NCBI GenBank assembly: GCA_963377175.1
Contig: CAUJNA010003749.1
Coordinates: 755,383-819,382 of the forward strand
Source of the DNA: Effrenium voratum
Lineage: Eukaryota; Sar; Dinophyceae; Suessiales; Symbiodiniaceae
Length of the DNA stretch: 64,000 bases
Direction of reading: 5' to 3'
The notes below the pieces were generated by a model. It worked only from the letters and a program-made list of their open reading frames with translations, was not told the origin of the DNA and made no database searches. The position numbers and the translations under genes were made by a program. How positions within the stretch are numbered: position 1 is the first letter of the stretch; every line of letters begins with the position of its first letter. Positions 51,655 to 62,872 of this stretch are shown in pieces.

Positions 51655-51882
51655 AAATCCACAGTGTTCGTAAGTTCCCCGTAAGTTCTCCGTAAGTTCC
51701 CCGTAAGTTCCCGGTAAGTTCCCCCTCTTAAGTTGCATAAGTTGCCTAAGTTCTCCCCAACTAACTTGTATGTGAACCCTGAAGCTGGGGGAACTTAGCC
51801 AACTTGTGGTGTGCATGAGTAACTTGCATGTTAAGTTGCAAGTTAGTTGATGTTAACCTCAAGCCAAGCGGTGTATTTAGTG
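51655..51882. repeat. Right subterminal repeats and TIR of outer element
   Basis: Five near-tandem GTAAGTTCCCC copies (51667-51725), then looser AAGTTG/AACTT copies and the terminal CGGTGTATTTAGTG ending at 51882. Confidence 0.65.
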
Positions 51883-53900
51883 CCAGCTCCATCGGGACCG
51901 CCATGTCATTGGCCCTCCTGCTTCGAATGGTTCTCCAAGTCCATGCAAAGAACCATCTTCTTCTGCGTCGACAGCTCCTTCTTGCGCCCTTCTCGCGCAT
52001 CCGGCCCCTGGCCGCTGGCGAGGAACCTGCTCCAGGTCTCCAGCAAAGCATCTGCAGCCAATAGACGACTCCTTGTGGAGGGTGTGACGGGGTGCTGCAG
52101 TTTCCTCACTTTGGGCACCTGATCAACCAAGCGTCCCTTTTCCGGGTACGCAGTGCGGCGGACATCTTACCGTTGAGTGTGAATGTGAGCACGGGCCAAG
52201 CTTCGAAGCTCCATGTAGTTGTAGCTTACAAGGTTTGGCGGCTAGATTTGCTCTGCAGATCAACGTGGTCTTTGTAGAGAATCTCCTGTAAGGGGCCCGT
52301 ATCGGGCTGCCATGTCAAGTTGCGGTCAATTATGGCTTCATGATGGGAAACCAGCTGCTTTGCAGGCTCGATGTTTGATCATGCGCGGGTGCGCATGCTT
52401 GGTCAACTATAGCAAAGGAAAATGGGCACAACAAAGACGGTTTCATGCTCCCTTGGCTTCGTAACTTTCGCCCGGCGAATAAAACAAAGACGAATAAGAT
52501 CACAAAAACGAAGAAACATCAGAAGAAGAAGAAGAAGAAGACACATATGGAATAAGACTGTAGAAGAGTATAGAGGAAGAGGAGGAACAGACCCCCCTGG
52601 GTGGAGTTCGCGCAGTTTGGGGGTGGGGGCGCCTGGGCCTGGCGAAGGAATGAGTGAGGCGCAGCCGGAGCTTGGTGACGCAGCTGCGAAATTGGGGCTC
52701 TCCGGGTCGTTGTTTTTTCCATAGAGGAAGACATCCAGAGCAAAACTTTGGATTTTTCTTGTATTGGCCACAAACGTAACTTTTGTTGCGGGGGGGGTTC
52801 AGCAGGGTTGGGACTGCATTGAACCACGTTTTTGTTTGAGCGACCTCAACCCACCGCTGTGCGGCAAAAGTTGTCGCCGAACCGGCCTATTCCACCAACC
52901 TCCTTTGTCTGTCCGTCTGTCCGTCTGGGTCCCGGGGTCTGGTGAGAAAATGAACGATCAGCCCTAGGGTTAAAGAAATGCGTGCTGTGTGCTTGAGCTG
53001 TCTCGTTTGTGGGAGGGGGCGGCTTTGGGGCCCTTAATGTGTGGGGGTGGAACAGGGGTTGGGCCCCTTTTTCATTTTTAGTTTTATTTGGTGGGTGGGT
53101 GGCTGGGTGGCTGGGCGGATGGGTGGCTGTGTGGCTGGTGGGTGGCTGGGTTGGGCTGACCCTTAGTTGAGACATGCTTCAACATCCGTTGATGAAACAA
53201 CCTGCTTCTGGGCCCGTCTGAAGGAGCCCGGGGCTGGTTATTTAAGCAAAATTTGCCTATGCCTGGGAATTAACGTATTGGGTTTTTGAGCCGTTTGTTG
53301 GTCTTAGCTTTTGTTGAGCCTTTTGTTTTTTCCTGGGAGGGGGCGGCCATGTTTGAGCATTCTTGGGCCTCGGGGTGTTCGAGCCTTCGTGCCCCTCTTT
53401 GCATTTGTTCAGGGTTTGGGTCTTTAGCCTTGGTGGTTTTCCAGAGGTGGTTTGCGCCAAGGGTTTGATGCTCAGGATGTTGCATGGTTTTGGCAGTCGT
53501 TGCTTTCGGCAGCCTGAGGTGAGTTGCGCCAGCTGTTGAGATGTGCCTTGGGCCGAGCGGCGGATGGATGGCTGCAGAGGGAGCTCAGCCAGCTGAGGCC
53601 AGCGGAGTGTGAGGAACTCGTTTCCGAAGGTCTGGTGGCCCGAGCTGAGACAAGTGAGGACAGGGTTCATTGCCTTTTAAAGCGAGCTCACCAGTGGAAT
53701 TTGTCAGTGGGGAAAAACGAGCTCGCCAGGGTTCAGGCGCTTTACTTGTGGATTGCTTGCTTTCGGGGTTCGGAACTATTGCTTTTTTTTGAGGGGGGTG
53801 TTGCGAAAAGATGACCGCCGCAAAGGGGCAGAAATTGGGTGAATGGCTGCCTTTGGGTTTCCCTTTGTCACGCCCCATGTCTACCTTAGCCCTGATTCTT
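51883..53900. other. Non-coding flank with small repeats
   Basis: No gene is supported. A GAA microsatellite near 52519-52545, a Gly/Ser-poor T-rich part, and a GGTGGGTGGCTG minisatellite near 53090-53155. Short open stretches (for example 53524-53814) lack recognisable features. Confidence 0.6.
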
Positions 53901-53919
53901 TGGAGCAACACCGGAGGAG

Positions 53920-55843
53920 GTGCCAGCATCAGGTGGCCAACCTCCTGACCCTGCGTCTGAAGTAGACGGTGGCGAACCTGGGCTTGAGCATGAGGAGCCG
54001 CAGATGCCTGCAGCAACTCGGGCAACATCTGACTCTGCGTCTGAAGCAGACGGTGGCGAACCTGGGCTTGAGCATGAGGAGCCGCAGATGCCTGCAGCAA
54101 CTCGGGCAACACCTGATTCTGCGTCTGAAGCAGACGGTGGCGAACCTGGGCTTGAGCATGAGGAGCCGCAGATGCCTGCAGCAACTCGGGCAACACCTGA
54201 CTCTGCGTCTGAAGCAGACGGTGGCGCACCTGGGCTTGGGGCAACACCTGACTCTGCGTTCGAAGCAGACGGTGGCGAACCTGGGCTTGAGGAGCCGCAT
54301 TTCCGTGCAACTCGCAAACATCTGACCCCAGGTCTACAGCTATCAGGGCGAACCTGGGCTTGAGCATGAGGAGCCGCAGATGCCTGCAGCAACTCGGGCA
54401 ACATCTGACTCTGCGTCTGAAGCAGACGGTGGCGAACCTGGGCTTGAGCATGAGGAGCCGCAGATGCCTGCAGCAACTCGGGCAACATCTGACTCTGCGT
54501 CTGAAGCAGACGGTGGCGAACCTGGGCTTGAGCATGAGGAGCCGCAGATGCCTGCAGCAACTCGGGCAACACCTGATTCTGCGTCTGAAGCAGACGGTCT
54601 TGAGCGTGAGGAGCCGCAGATGCCTGCAGCAACTCGGGCAACACCTGACTCTGCCTCTGACGCAGACGGTGGCGAACCTGTGGTTGAAAATCAGGAGCCG
54701 CAGATGCCTGCAGCAACTCGGGCAACACCTGACTCTGCGTCTGAAGCAGACGGTGGCGAACCTGGGCTTGGGGCAACACCTGACTCTGCGTTCGAAGCAG
54801 ACGGTGGCGAACCTGGGCTTGAGGAGCCGCAGATGCCTGCAGCAACTCGGGCAACACCTGTCTCTGCGTCTGAAGTAGACGGTGGCGAACCTGTGGTTGA
54901 AAATGAGGAGCCGCAGATGCCTGCAGCAACTCGGGCAACACCTGACCCAGCGTCCGACACAGATAGCGGCGAACCTGAGCTTGAGAATGAGGAGGCGCAG
55001 TTGCCTGCAGCAACTCGGGCAACACCTGACCCGGCGTCTGACGCAGATAGCGGCGAACCTGGGCTTGAGCATGAGGAGCCGCAGCTGCCTGCAGCAACTC
55101 GGGCAACACCTGACCCGGCATCTGACGCAGACGGCGGCGCACCTGGGCTTGAGCACGAGGAGCCGCAGATGCCTGCAGCAACTCGGGCAACACCTGGCCC
55201 GCAGTCTGACGCAGACGATGGCGAACCTGGGCTTGAGAATGAGGAGCCGCAGCTGCCTGCAGCAACTCGAGCAACACCTGCGGAGCCGCTGCTGACCAGT
55301 AGCAGGCAGGAAGCGCCTGACACGGCCATCGCACCAGACGGCGGTGAGGATTCAACACAGGCATGGGCAAAGACGGAACTGCCGGACCCAGCAAGCGACC
55401 CATGCCCCAGCCTGAGTTCAACAAGGGCGCCCAGCCATGAGCTACAGAGAGCTTTGGGTTCATCCGAGGGCGCCTGGCAAAGGCCGCCCATTGAGATCCC
55501 GCCCCTCCGAGTACCACCGGACCGCAAGCGCAGCCGCGGCTCGCGGCTGGCGCCGGGCTTGCTGGTGGCTTCGGCCCCCGAGCTTCCGCAACCTCCGGTC
55601 AAGCCGGAGGTGCGCCGACGCGGCCGAGGCCAACCACGGCCGCCTGAGTTGCCGCCTGCACCCAAGGCGTTGCGCCGCGAAAGGAGTGCACCCTCCGAAA
55701 GGAGCGCTCCCTCCGAGCCAAGGGCGCAGAACGGGGACTTGAAGCTGCCAGAGTTGCTGCCAAAGGAAGCTGCAGGTGCCATCGCAAGATTTGGCTGCCC
55801 TCTTTACGACTTAGGCTGTTCTTCCCATCGTCTTCCCGGCTAG
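53920..55843 (+). CDS. Possible repeat protein with 28-residue units (frame broken near 54300-54360)
   Basis: Plus-strand frames 53920-54363 and 54380-55843. The repeat reads EPQMPAATRATPDSASEADG then GEPGLEHE; it is acidic and probably disordered. After the array come ~180 unique residues rich in Pro, Arg and Ser, ending RFGCPLYDLGCSSHRLPG. The unique C-terminus stays open, which favours the plus strand as coding. The opposite strand is also open for over 500 residues, so the coding strand is not proven. No family recognised; a host exon is possible. Confidence 0.4.
53940..55290. repeat. 84-bp minisatellite (about 16 units)
   Basis: The unit GAGCCGCAGATGCCTGCAGC... repeats every 84 bp (for example starts near 53992, 54076, 54160), with shorter units at 54230-54300 and 54590-54620. 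Since 84 is a multiple of 3, it stays open in several frames. Homogeneous in the left and middle part, more diverged on the right. Confidence 0.9.
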
Positions 55844-56139
55844 GTTGGGTGTATTTTGAATGTAATATGCCGTCTCACTGCTCCATCCAAAGATTCCCCC
55901 CAAGCCCACCCTCCCCCAATGTGATAAGGCTTGAGGCAAAAGGCCAAAGGCAACTCGGAGGTCTTTGCAATTCTTTGCGTGAGTGGTAGGGTCCCTGAAA
56001 CCTTCCGAGGTTCTTCTGGAGCTCGGGCGGCCATCTACTCGCAGAGCTTCTCACTTGCAAGCGCATCCGCCTTTTGGCTTTGGGTTTCGTGAATTGGTCG
56101 GCCTAAAAGTGACCACCTTTGTGTTCACCAATTTTCCCA

Positions 56140-56141
<2 letters not shown>
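55844..56141. other. Non-coding spacer
   Basis: No gene or repeat of note. Confidence 0.5.
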
Positions 56142-56230
<89 letters not shown>

Positions 56231-56247
56231 CCACACCCACGCACACA

Positions 56248-56283
<36 letters not shown>

Positions 56284-56287
56284 CGGA

Positions 56288-56359
<72 letters not shown>

Positions 56360-56400
56360 CGTACGCACGCACGCACGCACGCACGCACCCACGCACGCAC
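56142..56400. repeat. CA then ACGC microsatellite up to a gap
   Basis: (CA)n from 56142 changes to (GCAC)n from about 56250 and runs into the gap. Confidence 0.95.
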
Positions 56401-56500
56401 NNNNNNNNNNNNNNNNNNNNNNNNNNNNNNNNNNNNNNNNNNNNNNNNNNNNNNNNNNNNNNNNNNNNNNNNNNNNNNNNNNNNNNNNNNNNNNNNNNNN
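56401..56500. other. Assembly gap (100 N)
   Basis: 100 Ns at the end of a microsatellite, where assembly is expected to fail. Confidence 1.
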
Positions 56501-56629
56501 CTAAAAAGGCAGGAAGGCCCAGATGAAATAAGCTTGATGGCCATGGCCATGTTGGGTTCCAAACCACAAGCCAACAGGTCAACCGGGAGTTGCTCATGGG
56601 ATCTATTCCAAATGGCCGAAAGTCAGGGA

Positions 56630-58430
56630 ACATACACACACACACAAACACAAAAGCAAAAGCACAAACAACACAAACACAAACAGAAACAGAAGCACAA
56701 ACACAAACACAGACACAGACACAGACACAGACACAGACACAGACACAGACACAGACACAGACACAGACACAGACACAGACACAGACGCGCACACACACAC
56801 AGACACACACAGACACACACCCACACCCACACCAACACCCACACCCACACGCACACGCACACGCACACGCACACGCACACGCACGCACGCGCGCGCACGC
56901 GCACGCACACGCACACGCACACCGCCGTGCACGCACACGCACACGCGCACACACACACACACACACACACGCCCACACACACGCCCACACACACACACGC
57001 CCACACACACGCCCACACACACGCACACGCCCACACACACGCCCACACACACGCCCACACACACGCCCACACACACGCCCACACACACGCCCACACACAC
57101 GCCCACGCACACGCGCACACACACGCCCACACACACACACGCCCCCACACGCCAACACACACGCGCACGCGCGCCTGCGCCCGCGCACGCGCGCACGCGC
57201 ACGCACCCGCACCCGCACCCGCACCCGCACACGCACACGCACATGCACACACACACACACCCACACACCCACACACCCACACACGCACACACACACACAA
57301 ACACACAAAGAGAAACAAACAAACAAGCAATCAAGCAAACGAACAAACAAACAAACACAAACACAAACACACAAGCACAAACGTACAAACACACCAAAAC
57401 ACCAACACCCACAAACACATCAAAGCACCAACACCCAGCATCCCCCCCCAAATAATCCACCCCCCCCCCCAGAACCCCCCCTACCCCCCCCCCCCCACAC
57501 CCCCCCACCCACACCCCACCCCACCCCCCCCCCCCCCCCACCCCCCTCCCCCCCCCCTCACCACCCCCCCCCCACCCCCCCCACCCCCCCCCCCCCCCCA
57601 CCCCACACCACCCCCCCCCCCAAACACCACACCACACCCCCACACTCCCCCCCCCCCCCCCCCCCCCACCCCACCCCCACTCCCCCACACCCCCCCCCCA
57701 CCCCCACACACAAACCCCCCCCCACACACCAAACACACACCCAGCCCTCACCACACACCAACACACACCAACACACACCAACACACACCAACACACACCA
57801 ACACACACCAACACACACCAACACAAACCAACACACACCAAAACACACCAACACACACCAACACACACCAACACACACCAACACACACCAACACACACCA
57901 ACACACACCAACACACACCAACACACACACACCAACACACACACCAACACACACAGCAACACACACACACACACCAACACACACACCAACACACACACCA
58001 ACACACACCAACACACACACACCAACACACACACACACCAACACACACACACACACACCAACACACACACCAACACACACACACACACCAACACACACAC
58101 ACACCAACACACACCAACACACACCAACACACACCAACACACAACAACACACAACAACACACAACAACACACAACAACACACAACAACACACAACAACAC
58201 ACAACAACGCACGACAACACAACAACACAACAACACAACAACACAACAACACACAACAACACACAACAACACACAACAACACACAACAACACACAACAAC
58301 ACACAACAACACACGACAACACACAACAACACACAACAACACAAACACACAAGCAAACAAACAAGCAAGCTAGCAAGCAAGCAAATAAACAAGCAAACAA
58401 ACAAACAAGCAAACCAACTTCCTGGCTTGG
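56630..58430. repeat. Compound AC-rich microsatellite block (1.8 kb)
   Basis: Successive sub-blocks: ACACAG (56.70-56.78), ACCC/ACGC mixtures (56.8-57.25), AAAC (57.3-57.4), C-rich runs (57.44-57.73), ACACACCA (57.75-57.93), (AC)n with CCA (57.93-58.13), ACACAACA (58.14-58.34) and AAGC/AAAC. Long open frames over it are artefacts. Confidence 0.95.
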
Positions 58431-58439
58431 CGACGACAA

Positions 58440-60970
58440 AAAACTACAATCTGATTTGAGGTTTTCACGCGCACACACACGCATGCGCCAGGGACTTCCG
58501 GGAATTCAGTTGGGCACGTGGCACGTAAGGTTTCCGGAAGGCATCCGTGGAAGAAGTGGAGAGGCATCGGCTCTACAGATCCAGCCTGAAGCTCCCAGCC
58601 ATCCCGGTGCGGCATCGTAGCTCCCCGGAGCCTCCCGCACGCATGTGGCGCTAAGGCATCCGAAAGCTTTCGCTGCATCAATGCAGAAACGGGGCTGGAC
58701 AGCCGTGGCATGGTTTTCTTTTCCTATTCGGCCGATTTCAGCCACCTCTGTGCAAAAAGAGTGCTGCCACCTGTTGGGACCCTTTGTTTCTTCTTGATTT
58801 GCTTGTGTTTTTTGAGGGTACGTTTTGCACCTTGGCTACGCAAATATAGCCTCCAATTTTTGACGTCCCCCTATCTTGACAAATGTCCACTTGGCACCCC
58901 TCATGCAATTGCAGCCTTGAAGTGCGAGCCAAGGGGTTGGTTGGACAGGCCAGTAAGCTGAAAGCTTGCTGCTTTGCGCGCGAATTCGGGGGCCGGGCTG
59001 CCAAGAGTGCCGCCGGGCGTTCCTGCTGTTTCACCTTCTTGAAAAAATGCAGCAATGGGCTGGTATGACTGGTGTCTTCTCCTTTTCGGTGGCCAGTCAA
59101 GTCCGTCAACCTCATTGCACAGGCTTAAGCACGGCGAGTTCCACGACTGGTCCCCCGGACCATTTGGGGACCAAAGTGAGTGAATAGAACCAAGGACCCC
59201 ACAAGCAACTACAAGGAACAAGCATGCAGGGACTGGAGAAGACTTGGGCATGACTTACCAACCATATAATGTAAGCAAGTTTGCCCATGCGCCCTCTTAC
59301 TAGTCCCAAAGCACGCCAGGAATGTGGTCACATCCCCTCTTACCCAATCCACACGCATGACTGTGCTCAAAACACAGCCTCCGCCAGCCCGGGTTCAAGT
59401 GCAACTCGGGTCCTTGCATGCTGTGCTGCGACGACATGGCCTCCACCTCCACGGATCAAGAAGAGGCAGGGTCGGGCAATCTCGTCTAGACAAGGCCGAG
59501 GTCCCCCCAGTAGTGCCAACTTTTTTGGGGAGGGTTCCCCTACTAAAATAGACTACAGAAAAAATGGCACCCTTATTCTAACCTCTCCACTGGAGGACCT
59601 AGAGGCCCTTATCCCTTCTCATGAATTCCCGAATGCGCTGGGTAGCTTTTCCATTTTGTCTTCTTCAAAGGAAATCCGGCAGTTGAATCCAACAGGCGGT
59701 GGGTAGCTTTTGATTTTGCAGACCCCTGTTTCACACCCAGCTTGTTTAAAGAGTCACGGGGAAAAGGAACATGTCTCAACCAAACCCTGAGAATAGGATT
59801 CTCAACCTCCGCTGGTGGCACTCACGCGAGAGCTGGGGATCAAAGCGTCGCCGCTGACCTTGCCAAAGGACTGCCTGGATTACTCCGCAGGGTATCCCTC
59901 TTTGGATGAACGAAAGTCTGGCACCGCCTAAGACACCCTGGAATGATGACACCCCTGCAACACCAACGCACGATGGTTTCCCATGGTTTCACAGTGGTGC
60001 GGTATTTCGTCCATCCACAGTATTTCGTTGCATAGGCTTAAACAGGCACCACGTTCGGTTGGCCTTTTGGACGACTCATGTTCGGAAACAGGGGCGCCTG
60101 GTCCAAGGGCGAAATCCTGGCCTGAGCATAGGTCATGCCTGCCCATGAGGTGCAGCATGCAGCATGATCGTGGGGGACTCTTGCTGAGCTGTTTGGATGG
60201 CAAGCTTTATCAACTTGTTAGTGGTACCGCTTCTCCCACTAGCATGGAACCCATCAGCATGGAGCCTACGAGAGGGTTCCTTTTGAAAGAGAAATGTCGA
60301 TTAGATTTTATGTAAGTGAGTGGGAAGGCGGATGTCTTCAGCATCCGCCGAGGCACAAGTTGCAACTTGTTCTGGCCAAGCGTCGTCTGAGATCAAGTTG
60401 CATGTTTCCAAGTCTCCACGGCACGGCGTGAGAAGTACCGGTGGTACCTGGGGATGGCCGGGCCAGGTCTTGTGCTGTCCGAGTAGCATCGCGCTACTCC
60501 ATACTGTCGCCCAAGAGACGGGTATAGAAACCTTTTGGCCGAAAGCTTGCAATCTCAGGTTTTTTTTCAAAGGAGGTTCCTCTAGACATGGTGGCCTTTT
60601 TGGTTCTGTTTGCCCCATATTCAGATGATAGCTATAAACCTGAACATGTCAAATGATAACCCTCTTAAGGGGTGCCTGAGTGCCCGCAACTGAAGGGAAA
60701 TGGGTTGGAGACCACCAGTGACAGGCCCTCTCCAAGCAAATCCATGAAGTGGGTGGGAAAAATGATGTCATGAGAAGTCAAACAGATCAGCCTGGGTCGA
60801 TGTTCGATCTGTTGGTTTTTCAGTTGCCTTTGCTCCAGGGATTGGCTTTTAACTGGGTGCTTTGGTTGCTTGTCCATCTGGTCCCTCTGCTGGTTGGCCT
60901 GTTTCTGAGGATCCGGTGTTAATAAAGCCTGTTCCTACCTCTGGTTTGTGCTTGCTAGGGCTGATTTTTG
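58440..60970. other. Non-coding, probably intronic or intergenic
   Basis: No gene is supported. It contains one copy (about 59518-59600) of a dispersed repeat that recurs at 63822-63890. Confidence 0.5.
59518..59605 (+). repeat. Dispersed hairpin repeat, copy 1
   Basis: TTTTTTGGGGAGGGTTCCCC, then ACTAAA, and further on CTTATTCTAACCTCTCCACT and GGAGGACCTAG. The second copy is at 63822-63890 in the same orientation. Confidence 0.7.
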
Positions 60971-60976
60971 TTTGCT

Positions 60977-61064
60977 AGGGATGGGTTGGTTGGTTGGCTG
61001 GCTGGCTGGCTGGCTGGCTGGGTGGTTGGTTGGTTGGTTGGGGTTGGTTGGTTGGTTGGTTGGT

Positions 61065-61115
<51 letters not shown>

Positions 61116-61213
61116 GTGGGTGGGTGGTTGGTTGGTTGGTTGGGGTTGGTTGGTGTTGGTTGGTGTTGGTTGGTGTTGGTTGGTGTTGGTTGGTGTTGGT
61201 TGGTGTTGGTTAT

Positions 61214-61276
<63 letters not shown>

Positions 61277-61288
61277 TTGGTTGGTTGG
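60977..61288. repeat. TGGC/TTGG tetranucleotide repeat
   Basis: Blocks of GGCT and GGTT repeats, with a central TGGTGTTGGT decamer run (61140-61205). Directly precedes the candidate exon at 61329 and probably lies in an intron. Confidence 0.9.
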
Positions 61289-61328
61289 AAACAAAGCCGC
61301 CTCGACCTTTCTTCCTGTGCTTCGCCAG

Positions 61329-61430
61329 GAGTGCTACACGGCCTTCGTGTTGCCCAAGGGCCGGCCCAGCTGCGGCCTGGTGTGGATGCATGGGCTTGGG
61401 GACACCGAGGAGTGGGGGTTCTGGGTTCAG
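61329..61430 (+). CDS. Probable exon of an acyl-protein-thioesterase-like hydrolase
   Basis: Between an AG acceptor (61327-61328) and a GT donor (61431-61432), an open frame reads ECYTAFVLPKGRPSCG then LVWMHGLGDTEEWGFW. The HGLGDT loop preceded by a hydrophobic strand is the N-terminal hallmark of acyl-protein thioesterases/carboxylesterases (Abhydrolase_2). The GxSxG nucleophile and Asp/His of the family would lie on later exons, not seen in the remaining 2.5 kb. It is the best host-gene evidence in the window. Upstream tetranucleotide repeats fit an intron. Confidence 0.5.
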
Positions 61431-62180
61431 GTTACCGAAAACTCAGGGGCGAGTGAGTCTCTTATGAACCATCTAAGGGTAACTTCCCCATTCTGTCCAG
61501 GGATGCTTCTTTTTCAGAAAACCATCAAAACATCCAGTGAAACGGCTGGTTTTCGAAAAGAGCGATGGTTGAAAAGAATGGGGAGTCATCCCCTAGAAAC
61601 AAGTTAAAGCTTTCCCCCTACACTATTCTTGGGCGGTTTCAAAGGGAAAGCAAGGGGAGAGCGACAGTTTTGGGAGTCACCCTATTCTAACACACACCCA
61701 TAAAAGGTTCCGTTGCAAGAGGTACATGGTTTCAGTCATGGTTGTGGAAAACGGGTCTTAGCTACCCTGCTTGGGGTGGTTTAAAAGGCAAAGCCACCAT
61801 TTTTCGGGGGCCCCTAGTTTAACACTCACAGGTATAGATCGGGTTTTATGTTGCCAATCTTTGTAGAATGGCCCGCGACGAAGTAGTCTTGGATGGCCGG
61901 TTTTGAAAATCAGCCGGTTCCCCCTCTCTTGCACACCCATATGCATGAAGGGGACCACCCTTGCGAAACTGGGTAGGGCTGGTTGAAGCATGACAAGGGG
62001 CCAGCCCTTTGACGAGATTGGGGATCGGGGAGTCTTTGAGTGATTTTCGCAGGAGGGCTGGGCCGAGAATCTGGAGGAGGACTTTCGGATTCCCAAGGCG
62101 GGCTTTTCGAAAGTGGTGGGGGGAACTTGGGGTCAGTCCTTTTCGTAGGGGGCATGGGCGTGCTTTGTTTGGCTCGAGCG
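61431..62180. other. Non-coding after the candidate exon
   Basis: No further exon could be supported. Several similar short phrases recur (for example GGTTTTGAAAA/GGTTTTCGAAAA). Confidence 0.45.
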
Positions 62181-62182
62181 TT

Positions 62183-62656
62183 TGTGTGTGTTTGTGTGTT
62201 TGTGTTTGTGTTTTGTGTTTTGTGTTTTGTGTTTTTGTTTTGTGTTTTTTTTTGTGTGTTTTTTTTTGTGTGTGTGTGTGTGTCTGTGTCTGTGTCTGTG
62301 TCTGTGTCTGTGTCTGTGTCTGTGTCTGTGTCTGTGTCTGTGTCTGTGTCTGTGTCTGTGTCTGTGTCTGTGTCTGTGTCTGTGTGTGTGTTTGTTTGTG
62401 TTTGTTTGTGTGTGTGTTTGTGTGTGTTTGTGTGTGTTTGTGTGTGTTTGTGTGTGTTTGTGTGTGTTTGTGTGTGTTTGTGTGTGTTTGTGTGTGTTTG
62501 TGTGTGTGTGTCTGTGTGTCTGTGTGTGTCTGTGTGTGTCTGTGTGTGTCTGTGTGTGTCTGTGTGTGTCTGTGTGCGTGTCTGTGTCTGTGTCTGTGTC
62601 TGTGTCTGTGTCTGTGTCTGTGTCTGTGTCTGTGTCTGTGTCTGTGTCTGTGTCTG

Positions 62657-62687
<31 letters not shown>

Positions 62688-62690
62688 TTC
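62183..62690. repeat. TGTGTC / TGTGTT microsatellite
   Basis: GTTT-rich start, then (TGTGTC)n (62279-62385), (TGTGTGTT)n (62400-62500), TGTGTGTC units and (TGTGTC)n again (62575-62660). Confidence 0.95.
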
Positions 62691-62817
62691 GGATGTTTGG
62701 TGTTCGGGGGGGTGTTTGGCGGGAGGTTTCTTGTTTTGATTTTGTTTGGGAGGCGTTGGGCCCACTTCACCCCCGACATTTTCCTTCACCTCGCTGGAGG
62801 ATAGGAAGAGGATGAAT

Positions 62818-62872
62818 ATGTATATATATATATATATATACATATATATGTGTGTATATATATATATATATC
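62818..62872. repeat. TA/TATG microsatellite
   Basis: TATATA with GTGTGTATATA between 62818 and 62872. Confidence 0.9.

Larger units (their letters stand above)
10225..51882 (-). mobile_element. Outer CACTA/EnSpm-like DNA transposon carrying nested insertions
   Basis: Right end reads, inward on the minus strand, CACTAAATACACCG from 51882; left end reads TGCTAAATACACCG from 10225: 12 shared inverted bases, with the left CACTA altered to TGCTA. Both ends carry many copies of AAGTTCCCC/TAAGTT motifs just inside, the usual subterminal pattern of CACTA elements. Genes lie on the minus strand: a start protein at 51.5-50.3 kb, a Lys-rich protein split by the inner element, a zinc protein at 14.2-13.1 kb and a transposase at 12.7-10.5 kb. 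No clean 3-bp target duplication is visible (CCC left, CCA right), so the left border may be off by a few bases. Removing nested insertions leaves roughly 8-9 kb. Confidence 0.6.

Noticed and set aside
53940..55290. CRISPR-like array
   Set aside because: Units are contiguous tandem repeats with no unique spacers, and the DNA is eukaryotic.
53585..55517. Minus-strand open frames over the 84-bp repeat
   Set aside because: A stop-free unit of length divisible by three opens several frames; the unique right-hand tail favours the plus strand.
56100..58620. Long open frames of His-Thr or Cys-Val repeats
   Set aside because: They simply read through AC/GT microsatellites in every frame and lack any non-repeat domain.
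60948..61300. Trp-Leu-Ala-Gly repeat protein
   Set aside because: Translation of a TGGC/TTGG tetranucleotide repeat; only the following 100 bases look like an exon.
62009..62843. Cys-Val / Thr-Asp repeat proteins on both strands
   Set aside because: Translation of TGTGTC/TGTGTT microsatellite.
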